Assembly: GCA_049317525.1 (NCBI GenBank)
Contig: JBMOIC010000019.1
Location: 1 to 51,239 of the forward strand
Source of the DNA: UBA961 sp049317525
GTDB taxonomy: Bacteria > Bacteroidota > Ignavibacteria > Kapaibacteriales > UBA961
Direction: 5' to 3'
DNA: 51,239 nt
Part shown: positions 16,776-24,604 of the stretch, piece after piece
How positions within the stretch are numbered: position 1 is the first letter of the stretch
How the letters are laid out: every line of letters begins with the position of its first letter
Position numbers and translations under genes: made by a program
Notes under the pieces: generated by a model
Database searches by the model: none
Seen by the model: only the letters and a program-made list of their open reading frames with translations
Told to the model about the DNA's origin: nothing

Positions 16776-17525
16776 TTGTTAATACAAACGATTCTTATTG
16801 CTTTAGACTTTGGTAATACTAGGCTAAAAATATATGCCGAAGGCCCATTGCTGATTAAAGCAATTACTTATGATAAAACAACTTGGGTTGATGAGGCTTT
16901 CGAATGCATACAAAGTGTCACACAACAGAAATCAACTATAATTGGTTATTCTTCTGTGAATGCTGTAGCAATATCAAAACTTATACAAAAGTGTTCCAAA
17001 CTAAGCAGTATATCATGGATTAATGCTGGAGATATTGCATATAATGGCTCATACCCTGATTTTTCTCATATAAACGGTATTGGATATGATAGAGTTCTTG
17101 GTATCATTGGAGCTCTGCAATTCACTTCCACGCCTTTTATTACGATAGACTGTGGTACTGCAATTACTGTAAATGTTCTTGATATTAATCGTGTTTGCCT
17201 GGGCGGTTCCATAATGCCAGGATTCTCTACAATGTATGCTTCTTTACATAATGCTACATCTCAATTACCACAATTGCAACCAGATTCTCTAAAACATTCC
17301 ATTGGAAAAAATTCCATCGATGCAATTCATGCAGGAATTAATACAGCAATAAAAGGTGCAGTTAAAGAATATAGTAGCCAATTTCCAGAATATTCAATTG
17401 TCTTGCTAGGTGGAGATGCACATATTCTCTTTGAATTACTAGAAGATGAACAAAAAATAAAATCTTCAATTCATGCTGATTGTATTGCGATTGGGATATT
17501 TACCATCATAAAAGACTTGCCTTAA
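16776..17525 (+). CDS. coaX: Type III pantothenate kinase
   Basis: The first step of coenzyme A synthesis, phosphorylation of pantothenate, is carried out by this cytosolic ASKHA-fold enzyme. The phosphate motif DFGNTRLK starts at residue 11, GIGYDRVLG gives the G-x-D-R pantothenate site, and TIDCGTAITVN is the second ATP motif. LGGSIMPGF and LLGGDA complete the family pattern. The length of 249 residues is typical. The frame opens with TTG at 16776, preceded by GGAA at 16764-16767. No ATG occurs before the essential first motif, so a TTG start is likely real. Confidence 0.92.
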   Translation: MLIQTILIALDFGNTRLKIYAEGPLLIKAITYDKTTWVDEAFECIQSVTQQKSTIIGYSSVNAVAISKLIQKCSKLSSISWINAGDIAYNGSYPDFSHINGIGYDRVLGIIGALQFTSTPFITIDCGTAITVNVLDINRVCLGGSIMPGFSTMYASLHNATSQLPQLQPDSLKHSIGKNSIDAIHAGINTAIKGAVKEYSSQFPEYSIVLLGGDAHILFELLEDEQKIKSSIHADCIAIGIFTIIKDLP

Positions 17526-17546
17526 AATTATATTTAAAAACTTTTT

Positions 17547-17578
17547 CTTGTAAAAATAAATCAAATCATGTAGTTTTG
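17547..17578 (+). promoter_or_regulatory. Bacteroidota-type promoter of rplU-rpmA
   Basis: TAGTTTTG at 17571-17578 matches TAnnTTTG exactly, and TTG at 17548-17550 lies 20 bases upstream. The predicted transcription start is about 40 bases before the rplU ATG at 17630. Confidence 0.7.
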
Positions 17579-17629
17579 CAGTTCTCAAAAATGAGAATCA
17601 CATTCATTATTAAGATCAACTGAAACATC

Positions 17630-17941
17630 ATGTTCGCAGTAGTTGAAATTTCAGCACAGCAGTTTACTGTACGTGCATCTGACACCTTAACAGTTCCATT
17701 ATTGGATGCTGAAGTAGGTTCTACAATAGAGTTTTCTAATATTCTCCTTGGTGGAGAAGAATCCAATATTACTGTTGGTTGTCCTTATATTAGTGGCAGT
17801 GTAACTGCAACTATATTGGCTCATGGTAAAGGCGATAAAGTTCTTGTGTTCAAGAAAAAACGTCGTAAAGGTTATCGTAAGCTAAATGGCCATCGTCAGC
17901 AATATTCACAGATTCAAATTAATGATATCAAACTCGGATAA
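17630..17941 (+). CDS. rplU: Large ribosomal subunit protein bL21
   Basis: The 103-residue product matches bL21 throughout: an N-terminal strand MFAVVEISAQQF, the phrase VLVFKKKRRKGYRKLNGHRQQYSQI, which is the basic rRNA-binding tail, and the usual length. It binds 23S rRNA domain V/20S proteins early in 50S assembly. rplU-rpmA is a near-universal operon; rpmA starts 15 bases downstream. Confidence 0.96.
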   Translation: MFAVVEISAQQFTVRASDTLTVPLLDAEVGSTIEFSNILLGGEESNITVGCPYISGSVTATILAHGKGDKVLVFKKKRRKGYRKLNGHRQQYSQIQINDIKLG

Positions 17942-17956
17942 TACAGGAGTTATATT

Positions 17957-18214
17957 ATGGCACATAAAAAAGGCGCCGGGTCTACCAAGAACGGCCGTGA
18001 CTCAAATTCCAAGCGACGTGGCATTAAACGTTTTGGTGGCCAAGTTGTGAAAGCTGGAAATATCCTTGTTCGTCAATGTGGAACTAGATACCATGCAGGT
18101 AATAATGTAGGTATTGGCAAAGATTATACTTTGTTTTCACTTGTTGATGGCATTGTTAAATTTGAGCGTAAAGATTCTACACGTTTGAAAGTATCTGTTT
18201 ATCCAGCTGCTTAA
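17957..18214 (+). CDS. rpmA: Large ribosomal subunit protein bL27
   Basis: The 85-residue protein begins MAHKKGAGSTKNGRDSNSKR, the conserved flexible N-terminus that reaches the peptidyl transferase centre. There is no N-terminal extension of the kind cleaved by Prp in Firmicutes, so it should be functional as made. AGNILVRQCGTRYHAG is the family core. A clear AGGAG ribosome-binding site lies 7 bases before the ATG, which is notable because Bacteroidota use such sites sparingly. Confidence 0.97.
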   Translation: MAHKKGAGSTKNGRDSNSKRRGIKRFGGQVVKAGNILVRQCGTRYHAGNNVGIGKDYTLFSLVDGIVKFERKDSTRLKVSVYPAA

Positions 18215-18232
18215 ATTCATGTAAATGAAATC

Positions 18233-18267
18233 AAGCCCCTTGCAATTTTGTTAATGGGGCTTTTTTT
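18233..18267 (+). terminator. Rho-independent terminator of rplU-rpmA
   Basis: AAGCCCC at 18233-18239 pairs with GGGGCTT at 18256-18262, with a 16-base loop, and the run of seven T ends at 18267. Confidence 0.85.
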
Positions 18268-18287
18268 ATGCAGAACACGTAATAATT

Positions 18288-19223
18288 ATGAAACAATCGA
18301 AAAAAAAGATAGGGATTTTGTATGGAATGGAGAGATCATTCCCATTAGCATTGATACAAAAAATACAGTTTGAACAGCCACATATCATAGCTGAACCTGT
18401 TTTAATAGGCGCTGTTATGGAGGGGCAATTATTAGATTATGATGTTATTCTAGATCGGATATCGCAGGATATTCCATTTTATCGGTCTTTGCTTAAATTA
18501 GCAAGCTTAGGTGGAACAAGAATTATCAATAATCCTTTTTGGAGCAGTGCAGACGATAAATTTTTTAATTATAGTTTAGCATCAAAATTGGGGATTCCTG
18601 TTCCTAAAACTGTTTTACTACCTAGCAAAGATCATCCGCCTGAAACAACTTCTCAATCAATGAGTAATCTTATATATCCATTGCAATGGGAAAACATTTT
18701 TTCATATACAGGGTTTCCTGCTTTTCTAAAACCTTTTGATGGTGGCGGATGGAAACATGTTTATAAAATTGAATCTGAACAGGAATTTTTTGAAGTGTAT
18801 AATCAAACGCAAGATATTGTAATGACATTACAAGAAAGCATAGATTTTACAGAATATTATCGTTGCTATTGTATTGGTATGAAATATGTTCATATCATGC
18901 CATATGAACCCAGAAATCCTGCTCATTTAAGATATCAGGCAGGTTTTTCTCCATCAGATAAAATGGTGGAGATATTAACAGAGTATTGTATCACATTATG
19001 CAAAGCATTAAGCTATGAAATGAATACGATAGAATTTGCTGTAAGAAATGGAATACCATATGCAATCGATTATATGAACCCTGCTCCAGATGCTGATAGA
19101 CAATCTGTTCAAGAAGATAATTTTTTATGGGTAGTAGAATATACTGCTAAATATCTTATTGAACTTGCTGAATTAGATAGAAAAGTTCCATCTGAATATG
19201 CTTGGTCATCATTTATTAAGTAA
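18288..19223 (+). CDS. ATP-grasp family ligase-like protein, substrate unknown
   Basis: The protein has 311 residues. The N-terminal third looks like a pre-ATP-grasp Rossmann half (KKIGILYGMERSFP). FPAFLKPFDGGGWKHVYKI gives the ATP-grasp lysine and glycine-rich loop, and AIDYMNPAPDAD near residue 272 supplies the metal-binding Asp/Asn pair of the family (normally D-x-N). It should couple ATP hydrolysis to formation of an amide or ester through an acyl phosphate, like RimK or glutathione synthetase. The gene lies between rpmA's terminator and dut, 9 bases before the latter, and the neighbours do not reveal its substrate. Confidence 0.75.
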   Translation: MKQSKKKIGILYGMERSFPLALIQKIQFEQPHIIAEPVLIGAVMEGQLLDYDVILDRISQDIPFYRSLLKLASLGGTRIINNPFWSSADDKFFNYSLASKLGIPVPKTVLLPSKDHPPETTSQSMSNLIYPLQWENIFSYTGFPAFLKPFDGGGWKHVYKIESEQEFFEVYNQTQDIVMTLQESIDFTEYYRCYCIGMKYVHIMPYEPRNPAHLRYQAGFSPSDKMVEILTEYCITLCKALSYEMNTIEFAVRNGIPYAIDYMNPAPDADRQSVQEDNFLWVVEYTAKYLIELAELDRKVPSEYAWSSFIK

Positions 19224-19232
19224 AGAAAAACT

Positions 19233-19673
19233 ATGAATGTACAAATAAAACGATGTGGCCAATATGCAGGAAATTTACCTTCTTATGCCACAACTGGTTC
19301 TGCAGGTATGGATTTACATGCAGCAATAGAAGAACAACTTATCATTCCTGCTGGTGGTATTGTTATGGTGCCAACTGGAATCGCTATAGCATTACCAAGT
19401 GGGTATGAATGCCAAGTTAGGTCAAGAAGTGGTTTAGCGGCTAAATCTGGTGTTTTTGCTCTGAACGCTCCCGGTACCATAGACAGTGATTATCGCGGAG
19501 AAATTAAAGTGATTCTAGCCAATTTTAGTAAACAAGATTATATAGTACAATCCCAAGAAAGAATTGCGCAAATTGTAATAGCAGCATATACAATTATAGA
19601 GTGGAATCCAGTAGATGAATTAACTGAAACCGAAAGAGGAACAGGAGGCTTTGGGAGCACAGGAATAAAATAA
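19233..19673 (+). CDS. dut: dUTP diphosphatase (dUTPase)
   Basis: The enzyme hydrolyses dUTP to dUMP and pyrophosphate, keeping uracil out of DNA and feeding thymidylate synthesis. All five trimeric dUTPase motifs are present in 146 residues: GSAGMDLHA, RSRSGLAAK, NAPGTIDSDYRGEI, ERIAQIVI and the C-terminal RGTGGFGSTG that closes over the active site. The length is standard. It follows the ATP-grasp gene by 9 bases. Confidence 0.96.
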   Translation: MNVQIKRCGQYAGNLPSYATTGSAGMDLHAAIEEQLIIPAGGIVMVPTGIAIALPSGYECQVRSRSGLAAKSGVFALNAPGTIDSDYRGEIKVILANFSKQDYIVQSQERIAQIVIAAYTIIEWNPVDELTETERGTGGFGSTGIK

Positions 19674-19717
19674 ATTTGATGGTAATTATCATTTATCAAA
19701 ACTTATTCACAAAATGT

Positions 19718-19748
19718 TTTGAAAATAGTATAAATACTCTTATTTTTG
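19718..19748 (+). promoter_or_regulatory. Bacteroidota-type promoter of the rpmE-rpsR operon
   Basis: TTTG at 19718-19721, a spacer of exactly 19 bases and TATTTTTG at 19741-19748 make the best match in the window to TTTG-N19-TAnnTTTG. The predicted start lies about 35 bases before the ATG at 19788. Confidence 0.75.
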
Positions 19749-19787
19749 AAATCCTTGTTTTTAGAATTAAACGTTTAACGAGCTATT

Positions 19788-19961
19788 ATGGCTAAGAAGC
19801 AAACATTCGGCGATAAGATGAGCAAAAAGGTGGTTGATACTCGCCTAAATGTTAAGGTTATTAAACCTTATCACTCAGAAAAAGGTAACTTAAAGTATCT
19901 AGAGCGTTTTGTGAAGATAACAGATCTTTCAGAAATTGATAAAATTGATATATCCAGATAA
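19788..19961 (+). CDS. Small basic protein in ribosomal operon, DUF4295-like
   Basis: This 57-residue protein is too short for common ORF cut-offs but is clearly a gene: it follows a near-perfect promoter, is followed after 9 bases by rpmE, and has biased, lysine/arginine-rich composition. It starts MAKKQTFGDKMSKK and contains NVKVIKPYHSEKGNLKYLE. By eye this resembles the Bacteroidota DUF4295 family (MAKKT start, then KVIK-x3-S-x-K-x-G and an acidic end). That family is usually encoded beside rpmG and, as I recall it, has been seen as protein bL38 in the Flavobacterium ribosome. I infer a lineage-specific large-subunit ribosomal protein. The similarity is a recollection, not a search result. 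Confidence 0.7.
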   Translation: MAKKQTFGDKMSKKVVDTRLNVKVIKPYHSEKGNLKYLERFVKITDLSEIDKIDISR

Positions 19962-19970
19962 GAAGTAATT

Positions 19971-20213
19971 ATGAAAAAAAATCTTCATCCTTATTATCAT
20001 CAGGTAGAAATTGTAATGACAGATGGCACAATCTATCATACACGCTCCTGTTATAAAAGTGATCGCATGGTTCTTGAGATTGATTCCAAGAGTCATCCAT
20101 TTTTTACCGGCAAACAAATGTTAGTAGATACGGCCGGCCGTGTAGAACGCTTTAATAAGCGTTTTGAAAAAACTAAGGCTTTCAAAACACCAGTAGTAGG
20201 GAAGGAAGAATGA
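19971..20213 (+). CDS. rpmE: Large ribosomal subunit protein bL31, zinc-free form
   Basis: The 80-residue protein matches bL31 at MKKNLHPYYHQVEI and at HPFFTGKQMLVDTAGRVERF, which is the type A core. The zinc-binding cysteines of the C+ form (CxCG and CxxC) are replaced: VMTDG stands where TCSCGN would be, and DSKSHPF where CSxCHPF would be. It is therefore a C-minus bL31 that does not need zinc. It bridges the 50S central protuberance to the 30S head. Its stop overlaps the rpsR start as ATGA. Confidence 0.92.
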   Translation: MKKNLHPYYHQVEIVMTDGTIYHTRSCYKSDRMVLEIDSKSHPFFTGKQMLVDTAGRVERFNKRFEKTKAFKTPVVGKEE

Positions 20214-20494
20214 ACATGAGACAGCAACCATTAAATGCGGTTAACAACCCATTTTTAACGAATAATCGTAATAAGCGTAATGTATCTAAAAAGAAAACCA
20301 ATCCAATGGGCCAAAGCCGTGTGATTGATTATTTAGAGCCAAAAGCTTTACAACGTTTTATTAATGATCAAGGTAAGATATTACCACGTCGTATTACAGG
20401 TGTAACTGCTATTCAGCAGCGTCAAGTAGCATTGGCAATTAAATATGCTCGTCATCTGGCAATTATGCCATTTGTTAGTCAAGACGTTCGTTAA
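20210..20494 (+). CDS. rpsR: Small ribosomal subunit protein bS18
   Basis: The 94-residue product has the bS18 core: RVIDYLEPKALQRFINDQGK, ILPRRITGVTAIQQRQV and AIKYARHLAIMPF. It binds the 30S platform with bS6, whose gene (rpsF, usually adjacent) is not here. It starts in an ATGA overlap with rpmE and is preceded by GGAAGGAAG, a strong ribosome-binding site inside the rpmE 3' end. Confidence 0.96.
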   Translation: MNMRQQPLNAVNNPFLTNNRNKRNVSKKKTNPMGQSRVIDYLEPKALQRFINDQGKILPRRITGVTAIQQRQVALAIKYARHLAIMPFVSQDVR

Positions 20495-20513
20495 GAATGC
20501 ATAAAAATTATTT

Positions 20514-20545
20514 AAGGACATGATTAAATCATGTCCTTTTTTTTT
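20514..20545 (+). terminator. Rho-independent terminator after rpsR
   Basis: AAGGACATGAT at 20514-20524 pairs perfectly with ATCATGTCCTT at 20528-20538 around a TAA loop and runs into nine T. This ends the small-protein-rpmE-rpsR operon. Confidence 0.9.
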
Positions 20546-20622
20546 ATTATGTTTTTGGTATATATTGGTGTTAGTTTTTTGTTTTAAACTATAATAAAGA
20601 TGTTCCAGAATACATTTTAAAT

Positions 20623-21669
20623 ATGAGTCAAGATCAGCAACATACACATAATACTAGATCACAGTATTTTGAACTGAGTAAGAATACTGTAGTTCAATAT
20701 GTAATATTTGCTGTATTATGTTTGACATTTATTTCAAGTGTACATCTCTTTATTGGTATTCCTTTGATGGAGAGTTTTTTTGTTTCATTTATGCATGCTG
20801 ATGTTAACTATGATGGGTCTATTTTAGAATATAGAATTGCAGAGGGCGCACCTAAAGAAAATATCACAACAAATATGTTAACTCAGTGGGGAATTATCGA
20901 AAGATCATCAGCAGATTTTATTCAGGGAAAAAAGTTAGTTGCTAGATATTTATTTAATCCTACTTTGGCTTTATTTCCTTTGGTACTTTTTATAGGTATA
21001 GCTTTAGCAGCATATATCGTAGCATTTTTACCTAAATCTGTTGGATTAATTAGACAAAAGATTAGCAGGGAAATAATGAATGCTTTGGATAATATTGCAT
21101 TAAGCTTATATGGTGAGCACACAGACGCAGAAATTGAAGATATTCGTAATAGAATTTTAGGTGCAGATATTAGAGATGTCCATGATTTAGCCAATGAATA
21201 TCAAATAACAGTAGGGCAGGTAGTTAATTTACAAGATGCATTGTTTTGGCAAGAGTCAAGTAATATGTTTGAATCATTTCTTCGAACACAGAGTGGCATC
21301 CGTTTTTATATGCGTTCTTATTTTACATCTCAATATGGCAATACAATATTGGGATTGGTATATATAGGCGCAGCTGTTTTGATTATCATTATTGGTATTA
21401 GAGGCCTAAAATTTATTCCATCAAGTGAACCATCTATTATTCTTTTTGCTTTAGGATTAGAATTTATTCTTTTGATAGTGTATGCCGTAACATTGATGTT
21501 ATCACCAAATGAAGATACAATAGAATCTTATGGTTCAGGCACAAATGAATCCTCAGGACTTTTATCAATTATGGGAAATAATAATGAATCTAATTCGGGT
21601 ATGAAAGCCAAAGAAGTAGAATCTTTACTTAAAGTTTTTATAACTCAATTCCCAGATTCAAAAAAATAA
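20623..21669 (+). CDS. Four-helix membrane protein of unknown function
   Basis: The 348-residue protein has four predicted membrane helices at about 25-48, 115-135, 240-258 and 268-292. A roughly 65-residue loop lies after the first helix, and a 100-residue, helix-rich cytosolic loop lies after the second (GEHTDAEIEDIRNRILGADIRDV). The C-terminal tail is soluble and serine/asparagine-rich. I recognise no family, and there is no transporter or enzyme signature. The gene is monocistronic between the rpsR terminator and the peroxidase gene. Confidence 0.6.
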   Translation: MSQDQQHTHNTRSQYFELSKNTVVQYVIFAVLCLTFISSVHLFIGIPLMESFFVSFMHADVNYDGSILEYRIAEGAPKENITTNMLTQWGIIERSSADFIQGKKLVARYLFNPTLALFPLVLFIGIALAAYIVAFLPKSVGLIRQKISREIMNALDNIALSLYGEHTDAEIEDIRNRILGADIRDVHDLANEYQITVGQVVNLQDALFWQESSNMFESFLRTQSGIRFYMRSYFTSQYGNTILGLVYIGAAVLIIIIGIRGLKFIPSSEPSIILFALGLEFILLIVYAVTLMLSPNEDTIESYGSGTNESSGLLSIMGNNNESNSGMKAKEVESLLKVFITQFPDSKK

Positions 21670-21746
21670 TGAAGCAGTCAATTAAATGTTGTTTTTAGGA
21701 ACCAATTGGTAAAGCTAGTAGTTATATAAGTTTTTATGGAAATACA

Positions 21747-22331
21747 ATGAAATCATTATTTAATCAATTATTATTGATATGTTCTTTGGGTTTAATAGGT
21801 ATGACAACGATACAGTGTAATGAATTAGTATCAAGTGAAGACACATCTGGTTTTTACAATTTTACTTTAAATACGATAGATGGTGTTCCCAAAAAAATGT
21901 CTACATATCAAGGCAAAGTTTGCTTGATAGTTAATGTGGCTTCAAAATGTGGATATACATCCCAATATGCAAATCTTGAAAAAGTCTATCAAGAGTATAA
22001 AAACAAAGGTTTTGTAGTATTAGGTTTTCCTGCAAATAATTTTGGAGGACAAGAACCTGGTACTGATCAAGAAATTAAAACATTTTGTTCATCATCATAC
22101 AATGTTACCTTCAATATGTATGGCAAAATATCTGTAAAAGGTAATGATAAACATCCACTATTTACCTTTTTAACTTCAGGCGCAGCAAATTCAAATCTTG
22201 CTGGAGAAATTGGATGGAATTTTGAAAAATTCCTCATAGACAAAAATGGAAAATTAATAAAGCGCTATAAATCTAATATAGACCCAATGAGTGCTGAAAT
22301 GAAAACAGATATAGAAAACGCATTAAAATAG
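21747..22331 (+). CDS. Glutathione peroxidase-family thiol peroxidase, exported
   Basis: The 194-residue protein has the GPx tetrad: peroxidatic Cys68 in NVASKCGYT, Gln102 in NFGGQEPG, and Trp157/Asn158 in GWNFEKFLID. It is a cysteine, not selenocysteine, form, and such bacterial enzymes usually use thioredoxin. Cys114 in KTFCSSSY is the likely resolving residue. The N-terminus (LLLICSLGLIGMTTIQC) is an export signal ending at Cys24, perhaps a lipoprotein, although Gln before the Cys is unusual for a lipobox. It would protect the envelope from peroxides. Its last 9 bases overlap the convergent ruvB gene. Confidence 0.88.
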   Translation: MKSLFNQLLLICSLGLIGMTTIQCNELVSSEDTSGFYNFTLNTIDGVPKKMSTYQGKVCLIVNVASKCGYTSQYANLEKVYQEYKNKGFVVLGFPANNFGGQEPGTDQEIKTFCSSSYNVTFNMYGKISVKGNDKHPLFTFLTSGAANSNLAGEIGWNFEKFLIDKNGKLIKRYKSNIDPMSAEMKTDIENALK

Positions 22332-23354
22332 AGCATCTGTTTTTTGGCCTCTTTGAATACCAAAATGTTGATAACATATATCGGTAGCTTCCCGTCCACG
22401 AGGGGTTCTGTGCATGAACCCCTGTTGGATTAAAAACGGCTCATATACTTCTTCTAAAGTTCCTGATTCTTCTCCAACTGCTACTGCCAAAGTAGAAAGT
22501 CCAACTGGCCCACCACCAAACTTATCCATGATAGAAACAAGGATCCTTTTATCCATTTCATCCAAACCAAATTCGTCTACTTCTAAAGCAGCCAAAGCTA
22601 TTTTAGCAATCTCATTTGTAATGATACCTTTTCCTTTTATCTCTGCAAAATCTCTGGTACGTCTCAATAAACGATTGGCAATTCTTGGGGTTCCCCTTGA
22701 TCTACGAGCTATTTCGAATGCACCGTCATCATCAATAGGAACTTTTAATAATTGAGCAGATCTAAGTACTACAGAAAATAAGTCTTTATGAGAATAATAA
22801 TCTAATCTACTTACAACACCAAATCTAGACCTTAATGGAGCGGTTAATAATCCGGCTCGGGTGGTTGCTCCAACTAAGGTGAATCTTGGTAAAGCTATCT
22901 GAATAGATCTTGCAGAAGGGCCTGAATCAATCATAATATCCAATTGATAATCTTCCATTGCAGAATAAAGATATTCTTCTACTATAGGAGATAGTCTGTG
23001 AATTTCATCAATAAATAAGATATCACCCTCATTTAGATTTGTAAGTAAACCTGCTAAATCACCAGGTTTTTCCAAAACTGGACCAGACGTAGATTTTATT
23101 GCAGTGCCCATTTCATGAGAAATGATATAACTTAATGTGGTTTTACCTAAACCAGGAGGCCCTGTAAGTAAAACATGATCCAATGCTTCATGTCTTTTTC
23201 TAGCAGCAGCAATAAAAACTTTCAAATTATCGACAATTTTTTTCTGTCCAGTAAAATCATCAAAAGAAGAAGGGCGAAGTGAGATATCAATATCGTCTTC
23301 TATTGATTTGTCTGTGCTAACTATGTCTGAATTTCTAGAATGAATTTGTGACAT
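22323..23354 (-). CDS. ruvB: Holliday junction branch-migration ATPase RuvB
   Basis: The 343-residue AAA+ motor has RPSSFDDFTGQ at the N-terminus, Walker A GPPGLGKTT at 65-73, Walker B ILFIDEIHRL, sensor 1 LVGATTRAG and arginine finger LRSRFG. The C-terminal winged helix has GGGPVGLSTLA and ends with TPRGREAT. It drives branch migration of Holliday junctions with RuvA; ruvA and ruvC are not in the window. The gene is convergent with the peroxidase gene and the two overlap by 9 bases. Confidence 0.97.
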   Translation of the reverse strand: MSQIHSRNSDIVSTDKSIEDDIDISLRPSSFDDFTGQKKIVDNLKVFIAAARKRHEALDHVLLTGPPGLGKTTLSYIISHEMGTAIKSTSGPVLEKPGDLAGLLTNLNEGDILFIDEIHRLSPIVEEYLYSAMEDYQLDIMIDSGPSARSIQIALPRFTLVGATTRAGLLTAPLRSRFGVVSRLDYYSHKDLFSVVLRSAQLLKVPIDDDGAFEIARRSRGTPRIANRLLRRTRDFAEIKGKGIITNEIAKIALAALEVDEFGLDEMDKRILVSIMDKFGGGPVGLSTLAVAVGEESGTLEEVYEPFLIQQGFMHRTPRGREATDICYQHFGIQRGQKTDALF

Positions 23355-23501
23355 TTTGTCAAAGGAATATGAGTAAATGAATGAAAGTTAATTGCAAAAT
23401 ACCTTGTGTAATGGTAATTTAACATTAAATTCCGGTGGCTTAAATACAAAATATCATTTCACGATGCCATCGAAAAGTATTTCTTTATTGTCTTAATTAT
23501 T

Positions 23502-24521
23502 ATGTCATTTTTAAAGGTTTCCAGATTAGTTACAATAGAGAGGCATATTGCTGAAGAGCAGCAATATCATCCTACTGCAACAGGAGAATATTCCAGATTA
23601 CTCAGGGATTTAACTCTTGCATTGCGTATTATTGCTCGAGATGTTCGTAGGGCTGGGCTTAATGATATTTTGGGAATGACTGATTCTACAAATGTTCACG
23701 GTGAAACTGTCAAGAAATTAGATGAATTTGCTAATGAAGTCATTTTTAGGGCTATGGACCATGGTGGACATCTTTGCGTTATGGCTTCAGAAGAATCCGA
23801 AGGGATTATTCAAATCCCCCAAGAATATCCTAAAGGGAAATATGTTTTATTATTTGATCCATTAGATGGCTCTTCAAATATCGATGTTAATACAACGATA
23901 GGTACCATTTTTTCTATATATAGGCGATTAGACCCAAGCTCGGTAGACGATGGTACAGAAGAAGATGTTCTGCAGCCAGGATTTAAACAAATTGCAGCTG
24001 GCTATGCTTGTTATGGTAGTGCTACAACATTGGTATATACTTCTGGCAATGGCGTAGATGTTTTTACTTATGATCAAACTATTGGAGATTTTTTATTAAC
24101 ACATGAAAAAGTGAGGATGCCGCATAAGGGTAAAATTTATAGTGTTAATGAAGGTTATTATTTAAGATGGTCTGATGGTTTAAAAAGATATATTGATTAT
24201 TTAAAAGAAAATCATGCTGAGACTTCAAGACCATATACATTACGATATATTGGTACAGCAGTAGCGGATATACATAGAACATTAATTTATGGTGGCATTT
24301 TTATGTATCCCGCTGATAGCCATAATCCTTATGGAAAATTACGATTGCTCTATGAGTTAAATCCATTGGCAATGATAATCGAACAAGCTGGTGGTAGAGC
24401 TACAGATGGACATAACCGTATTCTGGATATTATTCCAACTCATATACATCAAAGATCACCAGTTTTTATGGGTAGTTTGGGAGACGTTTTGGAAGTTGAA
24501 TATTATCTTTCACAGAAGTAA
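23502..24521 (+). CDS. fbp: Fructose-1,6-bisphosphatase class I
   Basis: The 339-residue enzyme dephosphorylates fructose 1,6-bisphosphate in gluconeogenesis. Metal-site residues are visible: Glu97-Glu98 in MASEESE, then the signature FDPLDGSSNIDVN at 118-130 with Asp119 and Asp122. LRYIGTAVADIHRTLIYGG and NPYGKLRLLYELNPLA complete the substrate site, with EQAGGRATDG near the C-terminus. The cyanobacterial-type sedoheptulose activity cannot be excluded. The gene is divergent from ruvB and monocistronic. Confidence 0.96.
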   Translation: MSFLKVSRLVTIERHIAEEQQYHPTATGEYSRLLRDLTLALRIIARDVRRAGLNDILGMTDSTNVHGETVKKLDEFANEVIFRAMDHGGHLCVMASEESEGIIQIPQEYPKGKYVLLFDPLDGSSNIDVNTTIGTIFSIYRRLDPSSVDDGTEEDVLQPGFKQIAAGYACYGSATTLVYTSGNGVDVFTYDQTIGDFLLTHEKVRMPHKGKIYSVNEGYYLRWSDGLKRYIDYLKENHAETSRPYTLRYIGTAVADIHRTLIYGGIFMYPADSHNPYGKLRLLYELNPLAMIIEQAGGRATDGHNRILDIIPTHIHQRSPVFMGSLGDVLEVEYYLSQK

Positions 24522-24604
24522 TACAATGTTAGATTCAAAGATTTGATATGTATTGATAATGTATCTTTCACTTTATTTTTTAGGGCTAAGAAAAGGAAAG
24601 AATA

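Noticed and set aside
22414..22755. 113-residue plus-strand frame inside ruvB
   Set aside because: It is antisense to the conserved RuvB C-terminal domain and shows no independent family features.
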